A stretch of 55,076 nucleotides of DNA from CAYTPE01 sp964439885. GTDB taxonomy: Bacteria > Patescibacteriota > Patescibacteriia > Magasanikbacterales > GWA2-37-8. How positions within the stretch are numbered: the stretch's first letter is position 1; each line of letters begins with the position of its first letter. The DNA is taken from contig CAYTPE010000002.1 of NCBI GenBank assembly GCA_964439885.1, forward strand, positions 1 through 55,076, given 5' to 3'. This document shows, in pieces, positions 18,039-26,298 of this stretch. The position numbers were made by a program, and so were the translations under genes. Under the pieces are notes generated by a model. That model was given only the letters and a program-made list of their open reading frames with translations. It made no database searches and had not been told where the DNA came from.

Positions 18039-19187
18039 TTACTCACTCTTAAGTCCAGCCGCCGTATACCTATTCGCCGCATTCCACATCATAAACCCCG
18101 CGTCGGAGTATTTTTCAATCTCATCAATCTGCGCGCGGATTTTACCAGCGTCATAGACTGCGCCCATGTTGAACGCTTGGATCCACGGGCGTAGCTTGGT
18201 GGTGCTTGAGGCGAAGTATGGCATGCCTTTGGCAAGGCCAGTCGCGAATACTGTGGCCGGGTCGGCCGCCGGATTTTTAAGTCCCGCGTAGGTGGATGGA
18301 TAATGCGACGGATACATCATGGGCGCGATATAGTCGGCATTGCCGAGCGCGTCCACGATGCGCTGGCCGATGCCGAGGTCGTTGGTGCCCTTGGCGTCCA
18401 TGGTCATGCCAAACATATCGAAGGATATCCAAGCTGGTTCGTCTTGGAGCGAGTCGCGAACGTATGAATAGAACTGACGCATGATATCGTACTTCGGGCC
18501 TTCTTTGCTAAATTTGATGAGTTTAATCGCGCCGTCCGATGGAAACCGAATGTAGTCAAAATTAATTTCGTCAAAACCAAGACCGATCGCTTCTTTGGCG
18601 ATATCTATATTATACTTCCACACTTCCTCTTTTGCCGCGTCCACCCACGAAAGCCCTTTCATATCACGCCACAGGCCGCCGCTTTTACTCTGCAGCGACC
18701 ATTCGGGTTTCTTTTCCGAAAGAATGGGGTCTTGAAACACTGTCTGGCGCGCGATCACGTAAATGCCGTGGTCGTGTAATTTTTGGATAGTGGTGGTTGG
18801 AAATTTCAAAACATCGCGCGCTGTTTTGAGTTTGCGCACCAAGGGCACGTGGCTATCGTAGAGAATATACCCGGTATAATCTTTGATATCGATGACGACG
18901 GCATTGAGTTCGGTGGTATCGATCAGATGTATTATTTCGTCAAGCTTGGCCGGGTTGTTGGCCGAAGATGCGGTAAGGTATACCGCCTTCACAGCTTGTG
19001 CAGGTGGCTTTTCCCGTGCTATCACCGGTAGCGGCAATACTGACGAACTGGTGGTAAGCATAGTTTGGCCAAGTGAATCCATTTCGGCATTAGCCACATT
19101 CCACGCCCGTACTACCCCGCCCGCGCACACCAGCATAAGCCCGAATGCGGTGAGTAAATGAATCGTTGAAATAGTTTTGCCTGACAT
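18039..19187 (-). CDS. putative glycoside hydrolase, DUF4015 family (TIM barrel), exported
   Basis: The N terminus has a signal-anchor helix (about 8-27). After a short linker the protein follows the DUF4015 (putative glycosyl hydrolase) pattern: VKAVYLTASSANNPAKLDEI, NAVVIDIKDYTGYI with a conserved Asp on a barrel strand, IYVIARQTVFQDP, the strand GFDEINFDYIRFPSDG with the likely catalytic carboxylates, WISFDMFGM, and DYIAPMMYPSHY. At 382 residues it is of normal length. The substrate is unknown; the family is widespread in Patescibacteria and is presumed to act on cell-surface polysaccharide. It sits between rsmA and tsaC with AT-rich repeats on both sides. Confidence 0.85.
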   Translation of the reverse strand: MSGKTISTIHLLTAFGLMLVCAGGVVRAWNVANAEMDSLGQTMLTTSSSVLPLPVIAREKPPAQAVKAVYLTASSANNPAKLDEIIHLIDTTELNAVVIDIKDYTGYILYDSHVPLVRKLKTARDVLKFPTTTIQKLHDHGIYVIARQTVFQDPILSEKKPEWSLQSKSGGLWRDMKGLSWVDAAKEEVWKYNIDIAKEAIGLGFDEINFDYIRFPSDGAIKLIKFSKEGPKYDIMRQFYSYVRDSLQDEPAWISFDMFGMTMDAKGTNDLGIGQRIVDALGNADYIAPMMYPSHYPSTYAGLKNPAADPATVFATGLAKGMPYFASSTTKLRPWIQAFNMGAVYDAGKIRAQIDEIEKYSDAGFMMWNAANRYTAAGLKSE

Positions 19188-19291
19188 AGAATATTAATGA
19201 CGAAGTAGAAATGACGAATGGTAATGGAAAAAATATTGATTATTGAACATTGGAAATAGTACACTTATTCTTCATTCATCATTCTTCATTC

Positions 19292-19984
19292 TTACATCTC
19301 GATCTCAACTTCTCCCTGCCGCAAAATCTGCGGAGTCTCCCCCACCACACTCACAAGCGTGCTTGGCTTGCGCGGTGGGATGACGCCGAAGTTGAGTACC
19401 ACATCTGGCTGCTCGGCACGATCTTTGTATTGCTCCAGTATAGCAGAAGAATCGTAGATGTCGCCAGTGTCGGAAAGGTTTGCGCTTGTCGCCACCAGCG
19501 GCCGTCCCATCTTTTCGGTGATTGATTGAAGCAACTCATTAGCAGTGACACGAACGGCAACGGTGTGGTCTTTGGAAACAACGCCGATCGCAAGTGTGTC
19601 ATTGCGAGCCTCGCTCGAGCGAGGCGTGGCAATCCCTTTGTTTTCAGAGCCGTTCTGTAAGCCAGGGGATTGCTTCGTCGTTCCTCCTCGCAATGACAAA
19701 TGCTCGCCCACAACAGTAACCGCTCCCGGCCAATATGTATTGGCGAGTTTTTCTAAAGTGTTGTTCCACACGAGATATTCCTTCGCCATCGCGACGTTCG
19801 GAACAACAACCAGAAGCGGTTTATCACTCCGTCGCCCTTTAATTTTAAAAATTCGATCAACAGCGTCTTGATTAGTGGCGTCACACCCGATACCATACGA
19901 TGTTTCGGTGGGGAAAACCACCACCTTGCCAGCCAACAGGTCAACGACAAGTTGGGCGAGATTACATTCGGTGAGGATGTTCAT
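19292..19984 (-). CDS. tsaC: threonylcarbamoyl-AMP synthase (YrdC/Sua5 family)
   Basis: This enzyme makes threonylcarbamoyl-AMP from threonine, bicarbonate and ATP, the first step of the t6A modification of ANN-decoding tRNAs. Family motifs are visible: GKVVVFPTETSYGIGCD (residues 19-35), the K/R nucleotide-binding segment FKIKGRRSDKPLLVV, YWPGAVTVV, and PLVATSANLSDTG near the end. There is no Sua5 C-terminal domain, so it is the short TsaC form. At 230 residues it is longer than the usual 185-200 because a palindromic element of about 34 codons (SLRGGTTKQSPGLQNGSENK and on) is inserted between the WPG strand and LAIGVVSKDHTVAVRV. Confidence 0.93.
   Translation of the reverse strand: MNILTECNLAQLVVDLLAGKVVVFPTETSYGIGCDATNQDAVDRIFKIKGRRSDKPLLVVVPNVAMAKEYLVWNNTLEKLANTYWPGAVTVVGEHLSLRGGTTKQSPGLQNGSENKGIATPRSSEARNDTLAIGVVSKDHTVAVRVTANELLQSITEKMGRPLVATSANLSDTGDIYDSSAILEQYKDRAEQPDVVLNFGVIPPRKPSTLVSVVGETPQILRQGEVEIEM
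19597..19698. repeat. palindromic element family 1, in frame in tsaC
   Basis: TGTCATTGCGAGCC at the left, CTCGCAATGACA at the right, with internal GGCAATCCC and GGGGATTGC arms (the caatcccc subtype). Encodes SLRGGTTKQSPG...PRSSEARNDT. Confidence 0.85.
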
Positions 19985-20016
19985 AGAAATGTTTTTGAAA
20001 TATTCGTATCTTTTTA

Positions 20017-20979
20017 TTATTCTTCATTTTGATCGTCAGCCAAAGCACGTAGCCGCTCGAGAAAAGATTCGACGGATCCAGATTCAAATTCACCGGACCG
20101 TGCCCGCAACCATTCTGCACTCTGGCCGACATAAGCCAATAGCTCGCCAGCTCTCATGACATTTTCATCTGTCATGTCCGGTTGAATTAACTTTTGCAAA
20201 CCCGTTACTGCCACCTCTTCCACTTCGTCTCTATTCAAAAAAATACAATTCGCTTGCAACCACCGACGTGGAGGAAAGGTATTTGTATACAGAGCGGAGG
20301 CACTCTCGCTATCCCCCCGACTCAAAAAATCAAGGAATGTTTCTTTAAACGAACGCTCTTGTTCGCTCAGCTCTCTTTTGTGAGGAGCGATTGAATCCAC
20401 GTCCTCAATGCCAAATAGCGCCGCCAATCGTCGTTCGTCTTTTTCAATAGCTATGTCAAGATTCACAACGGATTCCCCATACGGCGCCCACAACGAACGG
20501 TTAGCCAGGGAACGTGCTACCACTTCAGCGACCTCCTTTTGCCATTCCTCTTTATGAAAATAATCAGATGCCAGATTAAAAGCCAGCTGAACGTTGACAC
20601 ATGCTCCCCACAAACTGAATCTTTGACCATCTGAGTTTATCGTGAGTCTATTTTCGGGTGGTGTTGATATAAGTTCTGTTACAAGATCTTCCACCTTCTG
20701 TGCAATTTCTGGCACATCCATTAGTTCTGTGCTGTTGAACGAATTATACAGATCAAAGTCGGACACGGTTTGTCCTTTTTTTAAAAAATTAGCAAGAAAG
20801 CCTGGAGAAAAACCGCCTTCGAAAGCGTTGGGATCGTCTAAAAAAATACGGCGAATCTGATATACTAGTTCGTCGGCAATCTCAATTTTCCGCCGACGAA
20901 GCGCGCTTTCGTTATCTTCAACTCCTCTTTCATTTGGCTCACCCTCACCTGAGTGAGGCGGTTGTCTATCTCTGGACAT
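20017..20979 (-). CDS. unknown soluble protein
   Basis: A 320-residue acidic, Leu/Glu/Arg-rich helical protein with no signal peptide or membrane segment. The N terminus (RQPPHSGEGEPN) is encoded by a short palindrome at 20938-20961 that resembles repeat family 2, so the true start may be later (for example near ALRRRKIEIADEL). I see no catalytic motif and recognise no family. It lies between prfB and tsaC on the same strand, with 97 bases to prfB, and may have its own promoter. Confidence 0.65.
   Translation of the reverse strand: MSRDRQPPHSGEGEPNERGVEDNESALRRRKIEIADELVYQIRRIFLDDPNAFEGGFSPGFLANFLKKGQTVSDFDLYNSFNSTELMDVPEIAQKVEDLVTELISTPPENRLTINSDGQRFSLWGACVNVQLAFNLASDYFHKEEWQKEVAEVVARSLANRSLWAPYGESVVNLDIAIEKDERRLAALFGIEDVDSIAPHKRELSEQERSFKETFLDFLSRGDSESASALYTNTFPPRRWLQANCIFLNRDEVEEVAVTGLQKLIQPDMTDENVMRAGELLAYVGQSAEWLRARSGEFESGSVESFLERLRALADDQNEE
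20938..20961. repeat. short palindrome resembling repeat family 2
   Basis: CACCCTCACCTGAGTGAGGCGG is an imperfect palindrome translated as PPHSGEGE, a typical read-through product of family 2 repeats. The copy is short, so membership is tentative. Confidence 0.35.
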
Positions 20980-21076
20980 AAATTGTTGCTAATTTATATT
21001 TAGAAATTAATGTAATACCGAAACTAAAATAATTTTTTAATAACCTTTCAATAACTTTTTAATAATTTTATTATTT

Positions 21077-22165
21077 CTATTGTTTAATCCATCTAAGGTA
21101 CGCTTCGGCAAGCGGCAACAATTCCCCCTCCAGCACATCCTCCGGATTCGTGGCCTTGTACTCCGTGCGGTGATCATTCACCATGTGGTAGGGGTGCAAC
21201 ACATACGAACGAATCTGATTCCCCCACTCCGCGCTTTTCCAATCACCGCGCAGCTTGGCCTTTTCTTTCGCTTTCTTTTCCTCTTCGATTTTGAGCAAAC
21301 GAGACTTAAGAATTTTCATCGCCATTTCTTTGTTCTGAGCCTGGGATCGTTCGTTTTGACATTGCACGGTGATGCCTGTCGGGATGTGGACAATGCGGAC
21401 TGCCGAATATGTTGTGTTGACGGATTGACCTCCCTTACCACCTGACATAAACGTATCGATTCTAAGGTCTTCATTCTTAATCTCAATCTTAATCTCGTCG
21501 TCCACTTCCGGCACAACCTCAACATTCGCAAAACTCGTATGCCGCATTTTTTCCGCGTCAAACGGCGATATGCGCACGAGTCGGTGGGTGCCGTGCTCGC
21601 TCTTGAGGTACCCGTACGCATAGCGTCCCTTCACTTCGAAGGTAATCGATTTATACCCAGCCTCAGCACCGCGCGATTCATCGAGTATGGTCACGCGCCA
21701 ACCCCGACTTTCGCAAAAGCGCAGCAGCATACGCACGAGCATGCTGGCCCAATCCTGTGCTTCGGTACCCCCGGCTCCGGCGTGGACGGCGATGATGGCG
21801 TTGTTTTTGTCGTACGGGCCATTCAGCAGGAGATAAAATTCGTAGTCGGAAAATTGTTTTTCGAGCTCAGTGGTTTGGGTTTCGATTTCGGCTGCCATCG
21901 CCGCATCGGGCGAGGACACCTCGCCCCGACACAGTTCGATGAGATCATCAACTTGTGAACGCAGCGCATCCCACTTTTCAATCTCAGTCTTAATTTCCTG
22001 ATAATCCTGAGAAATGGTCTGCGCTTTTTCTTGATTGTTCCAAAAATCCGGAGCGGACATTTCGGATTGCAGCTGGTCCAGTTTGATACGCAATTCGTCA
22101 ATCTTAAGCAGCCGCGTGGTGTCGGCGATTTTTTGTTTGAGGGTGTGCAGGTTTTCGATAGACAT
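21077..22165 (-). CDS. prfB: peptide chain release factor 2
   Basis: RF2 recognises UGA and UAA and triggers peptide release. The 362-residue protein has the helical domain 1, the stop-codon tripeptide SPF (in VRISPFDAEKMRHTSF), and the catalytic loop GGKGGQSVNTTYSAVRI with GGQ. The C-terminal tail includes RGDWKSAEWGNQIRSYVLHP. The frame is continuous from ATG 22165. The place where many RF2 genes carry the programmed +1 frameshift (leucine codon then TGA C, near codon 25) reads straight through as LLKIDEL. Intact RF2 agrees with a standard code in which UGA is a stop, unlike Gracilibacteria and Absconditabacteria. Confidence 0.96.
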   Translation of the reverse strand: MSIENLHTLKQKIADTTRLLKIDELRIKLDQLQSEMSAPDFWNNQEKAQTISQDYQEIKTEIEKWDALRSQVDDLIELCRGEVSSPDAAMAAEIETQTTELEKQFSDYEFYLLLNGPYDKNNAIIAVHAGAGGTEAQDWASMLVRMLLRFCESRGWRVTILDESRGAEAGYKSITFEVKGRYAYGYLKSEHGTHRLVRISPFDAEKMRHTSFANVEVVPEVDDEIKIEIKNEDLRIDTFMSGGKGGQSVNTTYSAVRIVHIPTGITVQCQNERSQAQNKEMAMKILKSRLLKIEEEKKAKEKAKLRGDWKSAEWGNQIRSYVLHPYHMVNDHRTEYKATNPEDVLEGELLPLAEAYLRWIKQ

Positions 22166-22191
22166 ACATTTACAGTTTGGCTACGTCTGGT

Positions 22192-22231
22192 TCCCTCCCC
22201 TCACTAAGGGGAGGTTAGGTGGGGTTTGCCG
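22192..22231. repeat. left inverted arm (family 2) of the DUF559 element
   Basis: CCCTCCCCTCACTAAGGGGAGG palindrome followed by TTAGGTGGGGTTTGCCG. It overlaps the 3' end of the DUF559 gene. Confidence 0.75.
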
Positions 22232-22607
22232 TCTTCTGCTTCCCTGAGGCTAACTCATCACAGCATTTTTTTATTTCATCTAATACCCACTCTACGTTAT
22301 CATTAATTTCTTTTGCTGTGTAACGTTTAACTTTTATCCCGATACTTTTCATAAAATCGTCGCGATGTTTGTCTTTAGAAGCGATGATTTTCTCACCATG
22401 AACCTGACCATCAACTTCCACATCCAACTTTAAAGCGGGACAGAAAAAATCTGTAACGTATTTTCCGATGCCGTGTTGGCGTCTGAACTTAAACCCTAAC
22501 TGTTCATTACGAATCCATTTCCACAAAATCTTTTCCGGAACAGACATATTATTTCTCAGGTCCTGTCTTTTGTCTTTGATTACTCGTAAATTATATATTT
22601 TAACCAT
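22215..22607 (-). CDS. DUF559 domain protein (Vsr/PD-(D/E)XK-like endonuclease fold)
   Basis: The 130-residue protein fits DUF559: VIKDKRQDLRNNMSVPEK and ILWKWIRNEQLGFKFRRQH, then IGKYVTDFFCPALKLDVEVD with the acidic residues of the active site (D after T, E and D of VEVDG), GQVHG, and DFMKSIGIKVKRYTAKEIN. The family is related to very short patch repair endonucleases. Its biological role is not established. ATG 22607 was kept because the family normally has the DLRNNMSVPEK segment inside the protein. The C-terminal residues (SGKQKTANPT) are encoded by the left inverted arm. It lies between prfB and a small membrane protein, same strand. Confidence 0.85.
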   Translation of the reverse strand: MVKIYNLRVIKDKRQDLRNNMSVPEKILWKWIRNEQLGFKFRRQHGIGKYVTDFFCPALKLDVEVDGQVHGEKIIASKDKHRDDFMKSIGIKVKRYTAKEINDNVEWVLDEIKKCCDELASGKQKTANPT

Positions 22608-22635
22608 AGAGATACACTCGCCATTAAGGTCGCCA

Positions 22636-22678
22636 CGGAAGGCAAACCCTCTCTAACTCCCCTTAGTGAGGGGGAGGA
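22636..22678. repeat. right inverted arm (family 2) of the DUF559 element
   Basis: GGCAAACCCTCTCTAACTCC then CCTTAGTGAGGGGGAGGA. Its complement aligns with the left arm over about 38 bases with a few differences. Confidence 0.75.
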
Positions 22679-22741
22679 GCGAAACGCCCTCCATAAAAAT
22701 TATTTAGGTCAATAATCTCAATCTTAATCTCAATCTTTTGC

Positions 22742-23296
22742 TTAGAACACCCTCACCACCCCCACTGTCGCCGCCAGGGCGATTATATTATACGCAATCA
22801 CTCCCGCGAGCAAGTACGGGTATGATTTCTTCATGGGGTAGCCGAGCACGAAGGCTACGAGCGATGCCGAGAACGCGCCGTTCACCGGGGTTGGCAAAAT
22901 TAAAAATAGGAATAATCCGACCAATCCATACTTTTCATACTTGGCAAATTTGGTTTGCGCGTGCGCCACGCTTTTGGCCCACGCTTTACCGAAGAAACCG
23001 TCGTTGTGGGAGAGCCACGCGTGGAACCGGTCGGCCAAAGCAAGAATAATGGTTACGGGCACGAGGTTGCCGAGCACGCACAGCACAAACGCCTCCCATA
23101 CGGGCAGATGGAATTTGGCAATCGCAAACGGCAGCGCGAACCGTTCGGCTATGGGTAAAATCGCCATGAGCAAGGTGGCGAGTTGGGGAGGAAATTGGGT
23201 GAAGAAAAGGAAAATTGTGTGGCGCATACCTCGTAATACAGATAAATGCACGATACACATAGCACCATACAAAGCGATTGTGCATCGTGTTGACAT
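22742..23296 (-). CDS. small multidrug export family protein (COG2426-like)
   Basis: The protein has about five membrane segments. It carries the COG2426 features AERFALPFAIAKFHLPVWEAFVLCVLGN, a short charged loop ending KYEKYGLVGLFLFLILPTPV and NGAFSASLVAFVLGYP. The family is annotated as putative small multidrug export, but transport has not been shown for most members. ATG 23296 gives 184 residues. A later start at ATG 23227 (MRHTIFLFF) would match the family better and would leave 90 bases to the divergent promoter of the plus-strand gene. No good ribosome binding site decides between them. Confidence 0.75.
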   Translation of the reverse strand: MSTRCTIALYGAMCIVHLSVLRGMRHTIFLFFTQFPPQLATLLMAILPIAERFALPFAIAKFHLPVWEAFVLCVLGNLVPVTIILALADRFHAWLSHNDGFFGKAWAKSVAHAQTKFAKYEKYGLVGLFLFLILPTPVNGAFSASLVAFVLGYPMKKSYPYLLAGVIAYNIIALAATVGVVRVF

Positions 23297-23316
23297 TCTA
23301 CCTTACCGTGTCTAAA

Positions 23317-23345
23317 TTGACAAACGATGCTTCTGGTGCAATAAT
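23317..23345 (+). promoter_or_regulatory. sigma-70-type promoter of the plus-strand zinc-motif gene
   Basis: TTGACA (23317-23322), a 17-base spacer and AATAAT (23340-23345), about 30 bases before ATG 23375. It overlaps the 5' end of the minus-strand gene only if that gene starts at 23296. Confidence 0.75.
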
Positions 23346-23374
23346 GTGGCCGAACAACCAAAGGAAGAGAGAGA

Positions 23375-23683
23375 ATGAAAAACAAAAGGAGATTTTGGTC
23401 CTATGTGGGATGGGCGGTCGTGGTGGCAGGTGTCGTCGAGATGGGAGGAGTGGCAATCTTCCTGCCCAGCTTGATTGACCTCGCTACGGCTGGGGGGTTA
23501 CTCGTGATGGGTGGAGCCCTAGCAATTGCTCACGCCATGGAGTTGTGCGGCTACTGCGGCCGCACAATGGCGAAGAGTGGTGTAAATCCGGACTACGACA
23601 ACGAATGTTACTCCTGCAGGTCCGGACAAGCACCACCGCACTGTCTGCAGTGCTGCCCTCGTCAGGGCGGCACCGACCGTTAG
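23375..23683 (+). CDS. small membrane protein with C-terminal zinc-ribbon-like cysteines
   Basis: The 102-residue product has two membrane helices (about 10-30, YVGWAVVVAGVVEMGGVAIF, and 37-55, TAGGLLVMGGALAIAHAM). A C-terminal tail follows with eight cysteines in the order CGYC ... CYSC ... CLQCC, which could hold one or two zinc ions. It has its own promoter (23317-23345), a purine-rich ribosome binding site (GGAAGAGAGAG) and a strong palindromic terminator (23821-23854). It is a single-gene plus-strand unit among minus-strand genes. I recognise no family, and the role is unknown. Confidence 0.75.
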   Translation: MKNKRRFWSYVGWAVVVAGVVEMGGVAIFLPSLIDLATAGGLLVMGGALAIAHAMELCGYCGRTMAKSGVNPDYDNECYSCRSGQAPPHCLQCCPRQGGTDR

Positions 23684-23715
23684 ACCCCTACCCTCGGCTC
23701 TTTCTCGGCTCTTTG

Positions 23716-23820
23716 CAGCCGCTCTCGATGTCTTTACCGTTTGTCATGACGAGAATTCTCCCCACCAAAGATGGGCAGATGCTTCGCTCAAAATGACAAA
23801 AGGTGAAGACAGAGCGGCTG
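23716..23820. repeat. nested palindromic element (family 1 core inside a second inverted repeat)
   Basis: Outer arms CAGCCGCTCT (23716-23725) and AGAGCGGCTG (23811-23820) enclose a 57-base core that begins TGTCATGACGAG and ends AAAATGACA (23742-23798). The core carries the family 1 ends. It fills the 205 bases between the plus-strand gene and its terminator. Confidence 0.65.
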
Positions 23821-23854
23821 AAAAAATCCACCTTACTAGTAAGGTGGATTTTTT
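23821..23854. terminator. bidirectional palindromic terminator
   Basis: A 34-base perfect palindrome (AAAAAATCCACCTTA on the left, TAAGGTGGATTTTTT on the right, centre ACTAGT). It serves the plus-strand gene and the minus-strand surface protein gene that ends at 23889. Confidence 0.9.
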
Positions 23855-23888
23855 ATTGAAAACTTTTTGACTTTAATGAATTTCGACT

Positions 23889-26219
23889 TTACAGACTCTC
23901 AATCACCCTCATCGTCGCCCCTCCCAACACTCCTGTGCCTTTTTTGAGCCCGAGTGGTTTGAGGATTTTGTCCGCGTACGCTTCTTGAAATTTTATTAAT
24001 GCTTTTGTTGTGGCCGGTCCAAACACAGTGGTTTCTTTGCCCGGGGATCCTGCCCCGCTTGCGGATAGGGTGAAGCCGTGCGCGTTGAGAAATTGCTGCA
24101 ACGCTTTTACATCATTGCCCACACTGCCATTTGTCAACACGCGGTTTATTGTTGCTGGTACAGTCGCTGCCGCAGCATCACTTGTGTTCGCGCCTGCCAC
24201 GGTTACTATCTGAGTGAATGTATCGGATGTTTCACCCGTGAGCGAATAATATTTCAGATATATTTTATACGTACCTTTTTTATTGGGGACCTGCACCGTG
24301 CCATTTTTGGTGTCTGCTGTAAACGGAATAATGTTGGCATCTTTAAAAGTAGCATCGAACGACACGGCATAGCCTTTCACCGTGCGCGGATCCGCGTTAA
24401 AAATGAGAGAGAGTGCCCCAGACTGAGAAACACTTCCGACACTAAACGACAAAGGCGTGCCGCCACTGGCCAGACTGGTCGGTAACACACTTGCTGCCCC
24501 GCCACCGCTGCTGCTATACACCACTGGCGGCGTATTATTCACCACCACACTTGTCGTAGCCGCGTTTGAATAATTGCCGCTGCCATCGTAGGCAAAGATA
24601 CTATAATAATATGTACCGTTCGATAGGTCGGTGTCGGCGTACGATGTGGCGGTAGTAGTAGCCACGGCAGTACCGTCGCTGGGCGTGGCTGGTGGATTCG
24701 TACGATCATGGCGAATACTTTCGTACAAAAAATCCATGTTACCAGGATTGCTCCAGCTTAAATTTACACTACTACCGGATGCGCTGGCACTAAAGGCGTC
24801 GGGAACATTCGGGCCGGTAGTATCGACCGATGCGGTAGTGGTACCGGCGCTGGAATAATTTCCCTGTGCGTCGCGAGCGAATACACTGTAATAAATAGTA
24901 CCATCCAACATGCCAGCGTCTACGAGGCTCGTAAAGCCGGTGGTGGTTACAGCGCTCCCATCGCTCGTGGTGAGGGGGTAGGTAAAGGTACTGCGTTTGA
25001 GTAAATACGATACCGCACTCGCCGGGCTGGTCCATGATAAGCTGACATTACTACCATTCACGTTGGCCGATATCACCGGTGGATCAGGTGGCACTGCCAC
25101 GGTGACCGAGGTGGTCACGCCTTGGCCATAGTATCCGTCGATGGTTTTATTAAAAGCAGTGTAATAGTACGTGCCGTTAGAGAGTCCGCTATCCACCACC
25201 GTCGAATTCGCAGTACTCGTCACCCCCGTGCCGTCGGTGGCGCTGGTAGGGTAGCTCACGGCGCTGCGCCGAATCATGACGCCACTAAAATCTGTATCCA
25301 CTGAATTTGCAATATTGAGCGTGACATCACTCCCAGTAGATGTGGCAGAGAACGCGGAAACTGCATTGATGGGATCAAACATAGTTACGACACCGCCACC
25401 ATCTACTGTGTAAATTTTTCCCGTGCTGGTATTCAGATCCATGGAGACAAGATTAACGGTTTTTGACCAATATGGTGAACCGTTTGAAGCCGAAATTTTT
25501 CGTATCGCTGTGCTACTGGCGATATAAATCGCGGTCGCGTCGCTTGATACTGACAGGGCTTTGGTAATACTTGCGCCAGCATTTAATATTAAAACGTCGT
25601 TGCCGAGTAGGTCGTTACTATCGATTCGACCTACTGAGTTGATGTAGTATACTTTGCTGCCGGCGTAGGCCATATGTATCGGTGCCACCGTAAGCGTGGT
25701 GGTGGCCGCAGTCCTGTTCAGTGAAAAATCGTGAGGAAAAAGTGCTGTGCCTTTATTGGCGTAGATAGTGCCGGCAGGACCAAACGCAATAGATGTGACG
25801 CCAGAAGTCCAGGTACTACTAGCCACAAAGTTCGCCGTAGCTCCACTCAAATCATACCGATACAAGCCGAGGTTGCCATTGGTGGGGCTTAAAAACATCT
25901 GACCATTACTAACGACAAAATCGATGTTGCTGATAGCTGGCAGATTGGTGCTGTATGTGATAGCAGTCGCGCTACTACCGTCCACAGAAAATTCTAGAAA
26001 TGTGCTGATCGAGGTACCGAGTGTATACACTTTTCCACTCGCCGGGTCCACGCGGATTTGTTTGGCAATACTCCCCATGGTACTCGAGGCTGCGTTGGCG
26101 CCATACACAAAATTTGTCACTGGCATAGCCTTGGCGCTTTGGGGAAATGCAAAAAAAAGCGATACCAGAGATATCGCGAGTGCATAAAAATAACTTTTGG
26201 CTCTCGATGTGGTGCTCAT
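23889..26219 (-). CDS. secreted surface protein: propeller-like region, fibronectin III repeats, peptidoglycan-binding end
   Basis: ATG 26219 (MSTTSRAKSYFYALAIS) was chosen because the signal peptide starts there and a promoter places the transcript start at about that base; an upstream ATG at 26267 adds 16 residues without a signal. The signal ends near PQSAKA. Residues about 35-295 form short repeating beta strands (propeller-like). They are followed by three fibronectin type III-like units with the phrase SNGTYYYTAFNK or DGTIYYSVFAR, each of about 90 residues. The end (VKALQQFLNAHGF ... FGPATTKALIKFQEAY) matches the peptidoglycan-binding domain PF01471. It is probably anchored to or digests the wall, and adheres to other surfaces (inference). 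Confidence 0.85.
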   Translation of the reverse strand: MSTTSRAKSYFYALAISLVSLFFAFPQSAKAMPVTNFVYGANAASSTMGSIAKQIRVDPASGKVYTLGTSISTFLEFSVDGSSATAITYSTNLPAISNIDFVVSNGQMFLSPTNGNLGLYRYDLSGATANFVASSTWTSGVTSIAFGPAGTIYANKGTALFPHDFSLNRTAATTTLTVAPIHMAYAGSKVYYINSVGRIDSNDLLGNDVLILNAGASITKALSVSSDATAIYIASSTAIRKISASNGSPYWSKTVNLVSMDLNTSTGKIYTVDGGGVVTMFDPINAVSAFSATSTGSDVTLNIANSVDTDFSGVMIRRSAVSYPTSATDGTGVTSTANSTVVDSGLSNGTYYYTAFNKTIDGYYGQGVTTSVTVAVPPDPPVISANVNGSNVSLSWTSPASAVSYLLKRSTFTYPLTTSDGSAVTTTGFTSLVDAGMLDGTIYYSVFARDAQGNYSSAGTTTASVDTTGPNVPDAFSASASGSSVNLSWSNPGNMDFLYESIRHDRTNPPATPSDGTAVATTTATSYADTDLSNGTYYYSIFAYDGSGNYSNAATTSVVVNNTPPVVYSSSGGGAASVLPTSLASGGTPLSFSVGSVSQSGALSLIFNADPRTVKGYAVSFDATFKDANIIPFTADTKNGTVQVPNKKGTYKIYLKYYSLTGETSDTFTQIVTVAGANTSDAAAATVPATINRVLTNGSVGNDVKALQQFLNAHGFTLSASGAGSPGKETTVFGPATTKALIKFQEAYADKILKPLGLKKGTGVLGGATMRVIESL

Positions 26220-26226
26220 GGGGTGT

Positions 26227-26255
26227 AGTATAGCAGATTTTGAATCAAAAGTCAG
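26227..26255 (-). promoter_or_regulatory. promoter giving a nearly leaderless transcript
   Basis: On the minus strand TATACT (26227-26232) follows CTGACT (26250-26255) at exactly 17 bases. Transcription would start at about 26220, on or next to the ATG at 26219. There is no Shine-Dalgarno before that ATG. Confidence 0.6.
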
Positions 26256-26298
26256 TGTACTATTCAAAGGAAAAATTTAATGCTACACTGCCCCCCAT

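Larger units (their letters stand above)
22192..22678. mobile_element. candidate element: DUF559 nuclease gene between inverted repeats
   Basis: Arms of about 40 bases (22192-22231 and 22636-22678) are imperfect inverted copies of each other: both contain TCACTAAGGGGAG, then TTAG, a G-rich run and GGGTTTGCC. The DUF559 gene lies between them, and its last codons fall inside the left arm. I see no target-site duplication. Relatives of the arms occur elsewhere in the window, in and between genes. The layout resembles REP-associated transposase loci, but with a Vsr-like nuclease. Confidence 0.55.
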
